A DNA stretch of 6,508 nt from Alphaproteobacteria bacterium (GCA_030039815.1 JASHUW010000279.1:1-6508); one strand, 5' to 3'; counted from the first letter of the stretch, positions 1 through 5,400 are shown. Numbers and translations are program-made. Notes: generated from the sequence alone by a model not told the origin.

Positions 1-704
1 CGCAACGCGACGAGATCGAGGACGTACCGCTGGTCGGGCTACGCCGGGCGATCGCCGAGCACCTGCAGGAGGCGTGGCGGCGCATCCCGCATTTCGCCTA
101 TGTCGAGGCGGTCGATGTCACCGCACTCGAGGAACTGCGCGCACGTCTCAATGAGACGCAAAAGGAGCGCGGCCGCCTGACCTTGCTGCCGTTCCTGGTG
201 CGAGCGATCGTCAGGGCGGCCGCGGAGCATCCCCAGATCAACGCGCGCTTCGACGACGATGCCGGTGTGCTTCACCGGTACCGCGATGTCCATATCGGCA
301 TTGCGACGCAGACCCCGGCGGGACTGACCGTGCCGGTGGTGCGGCACGCCGAGCGGCTCGATCTGTGGCAGGCTGCGGCCGAAATCGGCCGGCTCGCCGA
401 GGCGGCGCGCACCGCAAAGGCGAAGCGGGAGGAGCTGACCGGGTCGACGATCACGATCACCAGCCTCGGCGCGCTCGGCGGCCTCGCGGCGACACCGGTC
501 ATCAACCATCCGGAGGTCGCGATCATCGGGGTCAACCGCATCGAGGAGCGTCCGGTTGTCACCGGCGGCCAAGTTGTCGTGCGCAAGATGATGAACCTGT
601 CGTCGTCGTTCGATCATCGCATCGTCGACGGCTGGGAGGCGGCGTCGTTCATCGCCAAGGTGAAGAGCTATCTCGAACAGCCGGCAATGTTGTTTATCGA
701 TTGA
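1..704 (+). CDS. bkdB: Branched-chain 2-oxoacid dehydrogenase E2 (dihydrolipoyl acyltransferase), C-terminal catalytic part
   Basis: The gene enters from the left edge; the reading frame starts at base 3 and gives 233 residues before TGA at 702-704. This is the catalytic acyltransferase domain of a 2-oxoacid dehydrogenase E2 subunit, which moves the acyl group from lipoyl-lysine to CoA in the core of the cytoplasmic complex. The active-site motif FDHRIVDG is encoded at 609-632, with the catalytic His at 615-617 and Asp at 627-629. Stretches such as LTLLPFLVRAIV, GIATQTPAGLTVPVVRHAE, GSTITITSLGALGG and RKMMNLSSSFDHR closely match, from memory, the BkdB type (branched-chain substrates) rather than the pyruvate or 2-oxoglutarate type. 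The lipoyl and E1/E3-binding domains would lie upstream and are not in the window. The acyltransferase assignment is very sure; the branched-chain specificity is likely but inferred from sequence resemblance. Confidence 0.93.
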   Translation, partial: QRDEIEDVPLVGLRRAIAEHLQEAWRRIPHFAYVEAVDVTALEELRARLNETQKERGRLTLLPFLVRAIVRAAAEHPQINARFDDDAGVLHRYRDVHIGIATQTPAGLTVPVVRHAERLDLWQAAAEIGRLAEAARTAKAKREELTGSTITITSLGALGGLAATPVINHPEVAIIGVNRIEERPVVTGGQVVVRKMMNLSSSFDHRIVDGWEAASFIAKVKSYLEQPAMLFID

Positions 705-713
705 CCTGCACTG

Positions 714-1241
714 ATGACGGATCGGACCAGAAAGCTTTACCCGGCCGCGTTCCTCGACCGCGACGGGGTGATCAACGAGGATCGCGGCTTTGTCGGCCGG
801 GCCGAGGATTTCCGCCTGATCGAGGGCGCCGGCGCGGCGATGAAGGCGCTTAACGACGCCGGGTTTTTCGTATTTGTCGTGACCAACCAGTCGGGCGTCG
901 CGCGCGGTTTTTTCACCGAGGCGCAGGTCGACGCATTGCACGCGCATATGTGCGCCGAGCTTGCCACGGCTGGAGCGCGGATCGACGACATCCGCTATTG
1001 CCCGCACCACCCCGAGGCGCCGCTTTCCGAATACCGACGGGCTTGCGGATGTCGCAAGCCGAAGCCCGGCATGATCCTCGATCTGATGCGTAGCTGGCCG
1101 GTCGATTTGGCGACGAGCTTCCTGGTCGGCGACCAGCCGCGCGACATCGCGGCGGCCGAGGCGGCCGGGATCGCCGGCCACCTCTTTCCGGGCGGCAACC
1201 TGGCGGAATTCGTCGCGCGGGTGGTGGGTGCACGCACCTAG
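714..1241 (+). CDS. gmhB: D-glycero-D-manno-heptose 1,7-bisphosphate 7-phosphatase (HAD superfamily)
   Basis: This 175-residue cytoplasmic phosphatase removes the 7-phosphate of heptose bisphosphate on the way to ADP-heptose or GDP-heptose, precursors of LPS core or other glycans. HAD motif I is FLDRDGVIN (residues 13-21, nucleophile Asp15 and acid Asp17), motif II is TNQSG (57-61), motif III is the lysine in CRKPKPGM (113-120), and motif IV is VGDQPRD (138-144). Cys96, His98, Cys111 and Cys113 form the C-x-H...C-x-C zinc site typical of GmhB and of the related histidinol-phosphate phosphatase domain. The length is usual for GmhB. The ATG at 714 follows the bkdB stop by 9 nt and has no clear Shine-Dalgarno sequence, so translational coupling to bkdB is possible. 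A histidinol-phosphatase role is the main alternative, but no his genes are nearby. Other heptose genes (gmhA, hldE) are not in the window either. Confidence 0.92.
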   Translation: MTDRTRKLYPAAFLDRDGVINEDRGFVGRAEDFRLIEGAGAAMKALNDAGFFVFVVTNQSGVARGFFTEAQVDALHAHMCAELATAGARIDDIRYCPHHPEAPLSEYRRACGCRKPKPGMILDLMRSWPVDLATSFLVGDQPRDIAAAEAAGIAGHLFPGGNLAEFVARVVGART

Positions 1242-1336
1242 ATCAGGGTGCTGCCGGGCATCGAGGCAGGCCCCGCAGCGCAGCCGGGCGTTCTGACGAC
1301 AACGCCAGGGCGGATCGCGGACGGGGCAGAGCATCC

Positions 1337-1382
1337 GAAAAGAGCAGAGGCACGGCGGCTTGGGGGAAGGCCGCCGTGCCTC
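1337..1382 (-). terminator. Perfect 13-bp stem hairpin, probable terminator of the candidate small RNA
   Basis: GAGGCACGGCGGC at 1347-1359 pairs perfectly with GCCGCCGTGCCTC at 1370-1382 around a 10-nt loop. On the minus strand the stem is followed by TGCTCTTTTCGG, a modest U-rich tail. On the plus strand no T-run follows, although the stem may still slow or protect the 3' end of the gmhB transcript. The minus-strand gene at 1697-1975 already has its own terminator at 1642-1672, so a second minus-strand terminator here suggests a separate transcript. Confidence 0.5.
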
Positions 1383-1450
1383 GCTGCGTCGCCCGTCTGG
1401 GGGAGGACGGACGACCGGGGGACCGGGTCGCGTAAGATCGTCTTGCGATG
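1338..1450 (-). ncRNA. Candidate small RNA with three UCCCCC-loop hairpins
   Basis: Read on the minus strand, this stretch folds into consecutive hairpins: a weak one at 1447-1431 (loop CGA, one mismatch); CGACC/GGTCG at 1430-1412 with loop CGGTCCCCC; CCGTC/GACGG at 1410-1393 with loop CTCCCCCA; and a perfect 13-bp stem at 1382-1347 with loop CTTCCCCCAA, followed by the U-rich tail TGCTCTTTTC. All three strong hairpins expose UCCCCC, which resembles the anti-Shine-Dalgarno loops (CCUCC-like) of alphaproteobacterial CcsR and ar14 small RNAs. A weak sigma70-like promoter, TTGCCA-N18-TTTCAT, lies at 1487-1458. It would start the RNA near 1450 and give about 110 nt. Against the minus strand, the loop-closing T/G positions would pair as G-U only in a plus-strand RNA, whose loops would read GGGGGA. 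RNA status and strand are inferences. Confidence 0.38.
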
Positions 1451-1641
1451 TTGGGTAATGAAATTGTCGTGCCAGGCCGGATGGCAACCGTGTTCAAAGA
1501 AAATTATCGTTCAAATGCCGTATGTTAAGACCGATTGGCTGGTGCGGCCGGTGGCCGCCGGGCCCGGGGTCTCGCGGCTCGCGTTGCAAAATGCGACGGA
1601 TCTTGCGTGAGCATGGTTAATTTCAGCGTTCCGAGCTGCTC

Positions 1642-1672
1642 AAAAAATGTGGGCGGCACGAGACCGCCCACA
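1642..1672 (-). terminator. Rho-independent terminator of the small secreted-protein gene
   Basis: TGTGGGCGG (1648-1656) and CCGCCCACA (1664-1672) form a perfect 9-bp GC-rich stem with a 7-nt loop. On the minus strand the stem is followed directly by six T residues (complement of A1642-A1647). It lies 24 bp after the stop codon of the gene at 1697-1975, the expected place for its terminator. Confidence 0.92.
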
Positions 1673-1696
1673 CATCTTCTCGGACACCGGCGACGT

Positions 1697-1975
1697 CTAG
1701 CGGACGGCGACCGGCTCGTACTGGTCGAACGACTGGAAGCAGTCCGTGCGCAGCCCTTCATCGAACCGGATCGGTCCGCATTCCTTGCGCTCGCGATAGG
1801 CGCGGAACCCGGGGTTGTGCTCCAGCAGCCAGTCGTAATGCGCGCTCTGGATGACGTTCTGTTCCGGCGTCTCGACCGGGCCGTTATAATGAAACGCCAT
1901 CTGGGCGTGGGCCGGGCCAGGGGCCAGAAGCCCAATGACAGCGGCGGCGCCGAGTATACGTGCAGGCTTGAACAT
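1697..1975 (-). CDS. Small exported protein of unknown function, stress-controlled
   Basis: A 92-residue protein. The start at 1975 is set by an ideal ribosome binding site, AAGGAG at 1988-1983, seven bases before the ATG; in-frame ATGs further upstream lack one and would spoil the signal peptide. Residues 1-24 form a classical Sec signal: MFKPAR, then a hydrophobic core (ILGAAAVIGLLA), then PGPAHA with predicted cleavage before Gln25. The mature part is about 68 residues and soluble. It has an aromatic segment (HYDWLLEHNPGFRAYRERKE, residues 46-65), then CGPI around Cys66 and DCFQSFDQYEP (78-88) with Cys79. The two cysteines could form a disulfide in the periplasm. I do not recognise a named domain; the C-terminal motif seems familiar from unannotated alphaproteobacterial proteins, but no function is known to me. 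It is transcribed from an EcfG-type promoter divergent from the YihY gene and ends at a strong terminator, so it is probably monocistronic. Confidence 0.85.
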   Translation of the reverse strand: MFKPARILGAAAVIGLLAPGPAHAQMAFHYNGPVETPEQNVIQSAHYDWLLEHNPGFRAYRERKECGPIRFDEGLRTDCFQSFDQYEPVAVR

Positions 1976-2047
1976 TGACCGTCTCCTTCGTCGGCTTCGC
2001 ATGTGACGCACGACGCGCTTTCGCGGTCGGGTTGATCAACGTCAAGC

Positions 2048-2072
2048 AACGCTGGCCAAATCGATTCGTTCC
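2048..2072 (-). promoter_or_regulatory. EcfG-type promoter (GGAAC-N16-CGTT) for the small exported protein
   Basis: On the minus strand GGAAC (2072-2068) and CGTT (2051-2048) are separated by exactly 16 bases, an exact match to the promoter consensus of EcfG/RpoE2-type general stress sigma factors of Alphaproteobacteria. Transcription should begin near 2041, giving a leader of about 65 nt before the ATG at 1975. The leader region contains a perfect palindrome GTTGATCAAC (2031-2040, at the expected start site) and an imperfect hairpin at 2011-2029; whether these matter is unknown. Confidence 0.82.
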
Positions 2073-2088
2073 GCCTACCCGCCGCGGC

Positions 2089-2114
2089 GGAACGCCCGCC
2101 ATGCCGGGAGCGTT
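2089..2114 (+). promoter_or_regulatory. EcfG-type promoter (GGAAC-N17-CGTT) for the YihY-family gene
   Basis: GGAAC at 2089-2093 and CGTT at 2111-2114 are 17 bases apart, again an exact EcfG consensus. It is back-to-back with the minus-strand promoter; the two -35 boxes are separated by only 16 bp. The expected start of transcription is near 2120-2123, at or next to the first ATG of the downstream gene (2123). The mRNA would then be leaderless, or translation would begin at the internal ATG at 2183. Confidence 0.78.
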
Positions 2115-2122
2115 ACTGTCGC

Positions 2123-3016
2123 ATGTCCGATACGGCGTTGCGCCTCACCGTGCCGGCCCGCGCCGGTAAGGCGCAACCCCGCATGTCGCGCCGCCGCAGC
2201 TGGGGTGAACGCTTGGCACGCGTGTGGCGGGCGCTCGCGCGGCACAACATTTCGATCATGGCGGCGGGCATCGCGTACTATGCGATGCTCTCGATCTTTC
2301 CCGGCATGTCCGCGCTGGTGCTCACCTATGGGCTCGTCGCGGACCCGCTGACCATCGCACGTCATGTCAACGCGCTGACCGGCGTGCTGCCGACCGAAGC
2401 GCTCAAACTGCTCTCCGACCAGCTCAACGTGCTGGTCAGCGCGCCCTCGGAGCGGCTCGGTATTGGCCTCATCGTCAGCGTGCTGATCGCGGTATGGAGC
2501 GCGACAAGCGGGACCAGCGCGATGATGAACGCGTTGACCGTCGCCTATGAGGGCGAGGAAGAGCGCGGAATGCTGCATTTCTACGGGCTTTCAATCGCCC
2601 TGACGGTCGGCGGCGTGATTTTCCTGCTGGTTGCGCTGGTACTGATCGCCGGCGTCCCGGCGGCGGTGAACCGCCTCCCGCTGCCGCCGATGTGGCAGGA
2701 AATCCTGCCGTTGATGCGCTTTCCGCTGCTGGCCGTGCTGGCGTTTCTCGGCCTCAGCACGCTCTATCGCCTCGCGCCGAACCGGAAACGGCCCGCGTGG
2801 GACTTCCTGCAGCCCGGCACGATTTCGGCCAGCCTGCTATGGCTCGCGGGGTCCGCCGCCTTTTCGTTCTATGCAGCGCATTTCGGTTCCTACGATCGAA
2901 CCTACGGCTCGCTCGGGGCCGTCGCGATCCTGCTGGTATGGCTTTATGTCAGCGCCTACATCGTACTGGCCGGAGCGGAGCTGAACGGCGAAAGCCTGCG
3001 CGATGCCGGCGGGTGA
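2123..3016 (+). CDS. YihY/virulence factor BrkB family inner-membrane protein
   Basis: A 297-residue polytopic membrane protein of the YihY/BrkB family (once misnamed ribonuclease BN); its molecular function is not established. The basic N-terminus is followed by about six membrane segments, near residues 46-70, 113-133, 153-177, 199-218, 233-252 and 263-286. Family hallmarks are AAGIAYYAMLSIFPGM (47-62), SATSGTSAMMNALTVAYE (126-143) and YGSLGAVAILLVWLYVSAYI (261-280) followed by AGAELN. Length is normal for the family. The start is uncertain: ATG 2123 lies only 8 bases after the -10 element of the EcfG promoter and would be leaderless, while ATG 2183 (277 residues) has a TAAGG at 2167-2171 and still keeps every membrane segment. 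The promoter suggests a role in stress resistance, perhaps of the envelope. The next gene on the strand is some 300 bases away, so this is probably monocistronic. Confidence 0.9.
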   Translation: MSDTALRLTVPARAGKAQPRMSRRRSWGERLARVWRALARHNISIMAAGIAYYAMLSIFPGMSALVLTYGLVADPLTIARHVNALTGVLPTEALKLLSDQLNVLVSAPSERLGIGLIVSVLIAVWSATSGTSAMMNALTVAYEGEEERGMLHFYGLSIALTVGGVIFLLVALVLIAGVPAAVNRLPLPPMWQEILPLMRFPLLAVLAFLGLSTLYRLAPNRKRPAWDFLQPGTISASLLWLAGSAAFSFYAAHFGSYDRTYGSLGAVAILLVWLYVSAYIVLAGAELNGESLRDAGG

Positions 3017-3312
3017 CCTTGCTCGACCTGAAACCCTTTACGGTCTCATGCAGACCGCGATCCCCCAGACCGCTCCCGGCAGACCGAAAAGGCTGACCCA
3101 AGAGCAGCGCAAATCCCTCGTCGTCGACAGCGTCGCCAGGCGATAGGGTTTGCGCCGCACCGACAGCGTGTCGTCGATCAGTTCCTGTTGCGGCGCGTAG
3201 CCGGTGGTCAGCAGTCGAGATGCATCAGAGGGGGCCCGTTCGGCGAGCCGGATTTTTGCGGCCGCTGCGCGCACCGGGCATTTCGAAGCGGCTGCCGCGC
3301 GCGGATCGCGTT
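3017..3312. other. Intergenic stretch with unassigned coding-like sequence
   Basis: No gene can be assigned. A minus-strand frame (3274-3038, 78 residues, GTG start without ribosome binding site) shows many GC-ending codons, especially from GYAPQQELIDDTL onward, and ends in a hydrophobic segment, WVSLFGLPGAVWGIAVCM. I recognise no family. On the plus strand a 32-codon frame (3048-3146) contains GRPKRLTQEQRK, which resembles the arm just before the helix-turn-helix of TetR-type regulators, but it stops at TAG and no continuation is visible in any frame. CAGACCG occurs three times (starting at 3051, 3066 and 3080), and CGGTCT/AGACCG (3041-3046/3052-3057) forms a small hairpin. Neither a terminator for the YihY gene nor a cobalamin or nickel riboswitch for the following transporter is evident. 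Confidence 0.45.
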
Positions 3313-4368
3313 ATGCTTTCGCGCATGTTGGGTCCATCTGCTCGTGCCGCCGCCCCGCCGAGCCGCCGCGTCGGGCCGCTTTGCGGTCTCTATGCGGCGC
3401 TCGGCCTTGCCAATATCGCCGCCTGGACCTGGGCGTGGACATTGTTCGCCGACCGGCCGGCGCTGCTCGGCACGGCGTTTCTCGCCTGGGTGTTTGGCCT
3501 GCGCCATGCGGTCGATGCCGACCACATCGCAGCGATCGACAATACCGTGCGCAAGCTGATGCGGGACGGGAAACCGGCGCTGTCGGTGGGCTTCTTTTTT
3601 TCGCTCGGGCATTCGACCGTGGTGGCGCTGGCCGCGGCGGCGATCGCCGCCGGCGCGGGCTTGCTGCATCCCTGGCTCGATTCGCTGAAGCTGATCGGCG
3701 GCACGGTCGGCACCGCGATTTCCGCCGCGTTCCTGCTGGTGATCGCGCTCGTCAACCTGGCGATCTTCCGCGAGGTGTGGCGCAGCTTCCGCCGCGTTTC
3801 CGCCCGCGGCGCGCTCGACGCCGCGGCGCTCGACGAGATGCTGGCGGGTCGCGGGCTGCTGACCCGGCTGTTCCGGCCGCTGTTCCGCATGGTGCGGCGG
3901 AGCTGGCACCTCTACCCGGTGGGCTTTCTGTTCGGGCTTGGCTTCGATACGGCGACCGAAATCGGCCTCCTCGGCATCGCCGCGACGCAATCGGCGCAAG
4001 GCTTGTCACCGTGGCAGACGATGGTGTTCCCGGCGCTGTTCACCGCTGGCATGGCGTTCATCGACACCAGCGACAGCGTGCTGATGGTCGGCGCCTATGG
4101 CTGGGCGTTTGTCGAGCCGCTGCGCAAGCTCTGGTACAATCTGGCGATCACCGGCGCGTCGGTGGCGGTGGCGCTGTTAATCGGCGGGGTCGAGGCGCTC
4201 GGGCTTATCGCCGACCGGGTCGCGCCGAGCGGGCGGTTCTGGTCGGCCATCGCCAGCCTCAACGACAATATGAGCAGCTTCGGCTTTGCGGTGATCGCGA
4301 TCTTCGCGCTGGCCTGGGGCGGCTCGGCGCTGCTCTTCCGGTGGAAGGGCGCGCGGGCGCCGTCCTAG
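3313..4368 (+). CDS. Nickel/cobalt transporter, NiCoT (HoxN/NixA) family
   Basis: A 351-residue inner-membrane permease for Ni2+ or Co2+, supplying metalloenzymes (urease, hydrogenase) or cobalamin. The metal-binding signature RHAVDADHI in the second membrane segment is present (His65, Asp68, His71), with the other family motifs FSLGHS (96-101), FDTATEI (211-217) and GMAFIDTSDS (246-255). About eight membrane segments can be followed, with a charged cytoplasmic loop near residues 150-190. I chose ATG 3313 because the longer frame from 3220 adds 31 arginine- and proline-rich residues not typical of the family; ATG 3325 is also possible, and no good ribosome binding site marks any of them. No nickel or cobalt enzyme gene is nearby, so the substrate is open. 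The stop codon overlaps that of the convergent yhbW gene by 4 nt (CTAG, 4365-4368), so there is no room for a terminator between them. Confidence 0.92.
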   Translation: MLSRMLGPSARAAAPPSRRVGPLCGLYAALGLANIAAWTWAWTLFADRPALLGTAFLAWVFGLRHAVDADHIAAIDNTVRKLMRDGKPALSVGFFFSLGHSTVVALAAAAIAAGAGLLHPWLDSLKLIGGTVGTAISAAFLLVIALVNLAIFREVWRSFRRVSARGALDAAALDEMLAGRGLLTRLFRPLFRMVRRSWHLYPVGFLFGLGFDTATEIGLLGIAATQSAQGLSPWQTMVFPALFTAGMAFIDTSDSVLMVGAYGWAFVEPLRKLWYNLAITGASVAVALLIGGVEALGLIADRVAPSGRFWSAIASLNDNMSSFGFAVIAIFALAWGGSALLFRWKGARAPS

Positions 4369-5360
4369 ACCGGCCGCACCCCGCCCACCTCGGCGATGAT
4401 CTCGAACGAGCGCTTGCGCTTCTCGTGGTCGTAGATGTTGGCGGTGACCATCAGCTCGTCGGCGCCGGTGCGGGCGACAAAATCCTCGAGGCCGCGGCGC
4501 ACGGTCTCGGGACCGCCGACCACCGCAGCGCCGAGCGCGTCGTCGATCACCGCGCGCTGATAGGGGTCGAGCGAGGCCGCGAAATCGACGACCGGCGGCG
4601 GCACGCGGCTCGGCGTGCCGGTGCGGTTGTTGAGCGTCGATTGCTGCAGCGACGAAAACAGAAACCGGGCTTCGTCGTCGGTTTCGGCGGCGACGCAGGT
4701 AACGCCGAGCATCACGTACGGCTGGGCGAAGGTCTCGGACGGGTCGAAGCGCTCGCGGTAGATTTTGATCGCCTCCATCATCGCCGCCGGCGCGAAATGC
4801 GAGGCGAACGCGAAAGGCAACCCCAGGATCGCCGCGAGCTGCGCGCCGAAGAGGCTCGACCCCAAGATCCAGATCGGCACGTTGAGGCCCTCGCCGGGTA
4901 CAGCGTGCAGCCGCTGCCCCGGCTCGGCGGCGCGGAAATAGTTCATCAGCTCGACCACGTCTTGCGGGAACTGCTCCGGGCCGGCGAGGAGATTGCGGCG
5001 CATCGCGCGCAAGGTGAGCTGGTCCGAGCCCGGCGCCCGGCCGAGCCCCAGCTCGACCCGGCCGGGATGCAGCGCCGCCAAGGTGCCGAACTGCTCGGCG
5101 ACCATGAGCGGCGCGTGGTTGGGCAGCATGATCCCGCCGGCGCCGATCGTGATGCTTTTGGTGCCGGCGGCGATATGCGCCAGCGCCACCGCGGTCGCGG
5201 CGCAGGCGATGCCCGGCAGATTGTGGTGCTCCGCCATCCAGTAGCGGTGATAGCCGAGCGCCTCGACGTGGCGCGCAAGGTCGAGCGAGTTGCGCAGCGC
5301 CTGACCGGCATCGCCGCCTTCGACGATCGGCGACAGATCGAGGATCGAAATGGGGGCCAT
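4365..5360 (-). CDS. yhbW: LLM-class flavin-dependent oxidoreductase, YhbW-like (bacterial luciferase family)
   Basis: A 331-residue cytoplasmic enzyme with a luciferase-like TIM-barrel fold, expected to use FMNH2 or F420; the natural substrate of YhbW is unknown. It follows E. coli YhbW closely: ILDLSPI near the start, GYHRYWMAEHHN (36-47), GGIMLPNHAPL (75-85), PGRVELGLGRAPGSDQ (99-114), then GSSLFGAQLAA, GLPFAFASHFAP and, near the C-terminus, ADELMV and YDHEKRKRSFE. Length is normal and no key motif is missing. The ATG at 5360 has no ribosome binding site of its own; it overlaps the stop of an 11-residue leader ORF (TGATG), which does have one, so translation is probably coupled. The upstream minus-strand gene (5538-6401) could share the transcript, but a large inverted repeat lies between. 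The 3' end overlaps the convergent transporter gene by 4 nt. Confidence 0.93.
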   Translation of the reverse strand: MAPISILDLSPIVEGGDAGQALRNSLDLARHVEALGYHRYWMAEHHNLPGIACAATAVALAHIAAGTKSITIGAGGIMLPNHAPLMVAEQFGTLAALHPGRVELGLGRAPGSDQLTLRAMRRNLLAGPEQFPQDVVELMNYFRAAEPGQRLHAVPGEGLNVPIWILGSSLFGAQLAAILGLPFAFASHFAPAAMMEAIKIYRERFDPSETFAQPYVMLGVTCVAAETDDEARFLFSSLQQSTLNNRTGTPSRVPPPVVDFAASLDPYQRAVIDDALGAAVVGGPETVRRGLEDFVARTGADELMVTANIYDHEKRKRSFEIIAEVGGVRPV

Positions 5361-5395
5361 CAGATGATCTTAGCGAACATCGCCAGGATCGACAT
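5360..5395 (-). CDS. Candidate 11-residue leader ORF (MSILAMFAKII) coupled to yhbW
   Basis: On the minus strand ATG at 5395 opens a 12-codon frame ending in TGA at 5362-5360. The A of the stop is the A of the yhbW ATG (TGATG). A ribosome binding site AAGGA lies at 5406-5402, six bases before the leader ATG, whereas yhbW itself has none. This is the arrangement of translational reinitiation. The AAGGA is part of the conserved CCTTCG end of the adjacent inverted repeat. The peptide itself shows no run of one amino acid, so classic amino-acid attenuation is unlikely. Whether it is translated is an inference. Confidence 0.4.
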   Translation of the reverse strand: MSILAMFAKII

Positions 5396-5400
5396 CTCGC

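Larger units (their letters stand above)
1242..1641. other. 400-base gap between gmhB and the terminator of the convergent gene
   Basis: I see no credible protein gene here: the open frames lack ribosome binding sites and recognisable motifs. The left part (about 1338-1450) holds the hairpin cluster listed separately as a candidate small RNA. To its right, 1451-1520 is clearly more AT-rich than the surroundings and carries the direct repeat GTTCAAA at 1492-1498 and 1509-1515. A further GC hairpin, GCGGCC-GGT-GGCCGC, lies at about 1543-1557, followed by GC-rich sequence with no assigned role. The gap separates two convergent genes, so it must hold transcription ends for gmhB (+); no T-tailed terminator on the plus strand is visible. 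Confidence 0.6.

Noticed and set aside
39..1487. A 482-residue open frame on the minus strand opposite bkdB and gmhB
   Set aside because: It lies antisense to two genes with clear catalytic motifs, is very rich in Arg and Asp, has no recognisable domain, and is the usual by-product of high-GC codon use.
1248..1610. A 120-residue plus-strand frame in the gap after gmhB
   Set aside because: It runs straight through the hairpin cluster, shows no ribosome binding site or motif, and changes composition along its length.
1697..2011. Longer start (104 residues) for the small exported protein
   Set aside because: The first 12 residues would be an Arg-rich run before the signal peptide, and only ATG 1975 has the AAGGAG site at the right distance.
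2075..2578. A 167-residue minus-strand frame over the promoter region and the 5' half of the YihY gene
   Set aside because: It would overlap both divergent promoters and a conserved membrane protein gene; no ribosome binding site or family resemblance.
3220..3312. N-terminal extension of the transporter from ATG 3220
   Set aside because: The extra 31 residues are Arg/Pro-rich, unlike NiCoT N-termini, and there is no good ribosome binding site before 3220.
3017..3312. Possible cobalamin or nickel/cobalt riboswitch ahead of the transporter
   Set aside because: I could not find a B12-box-like sequence or the conserved junction expected of these riboswitches; the gap's only hairpin is short.
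3208..3999. A 263-residue minus-strand frame opposite the transporter
   Set aside because: No motif, charged low-complexity composition, and it covers the transporter's conserved metal-binding region on the other strand.
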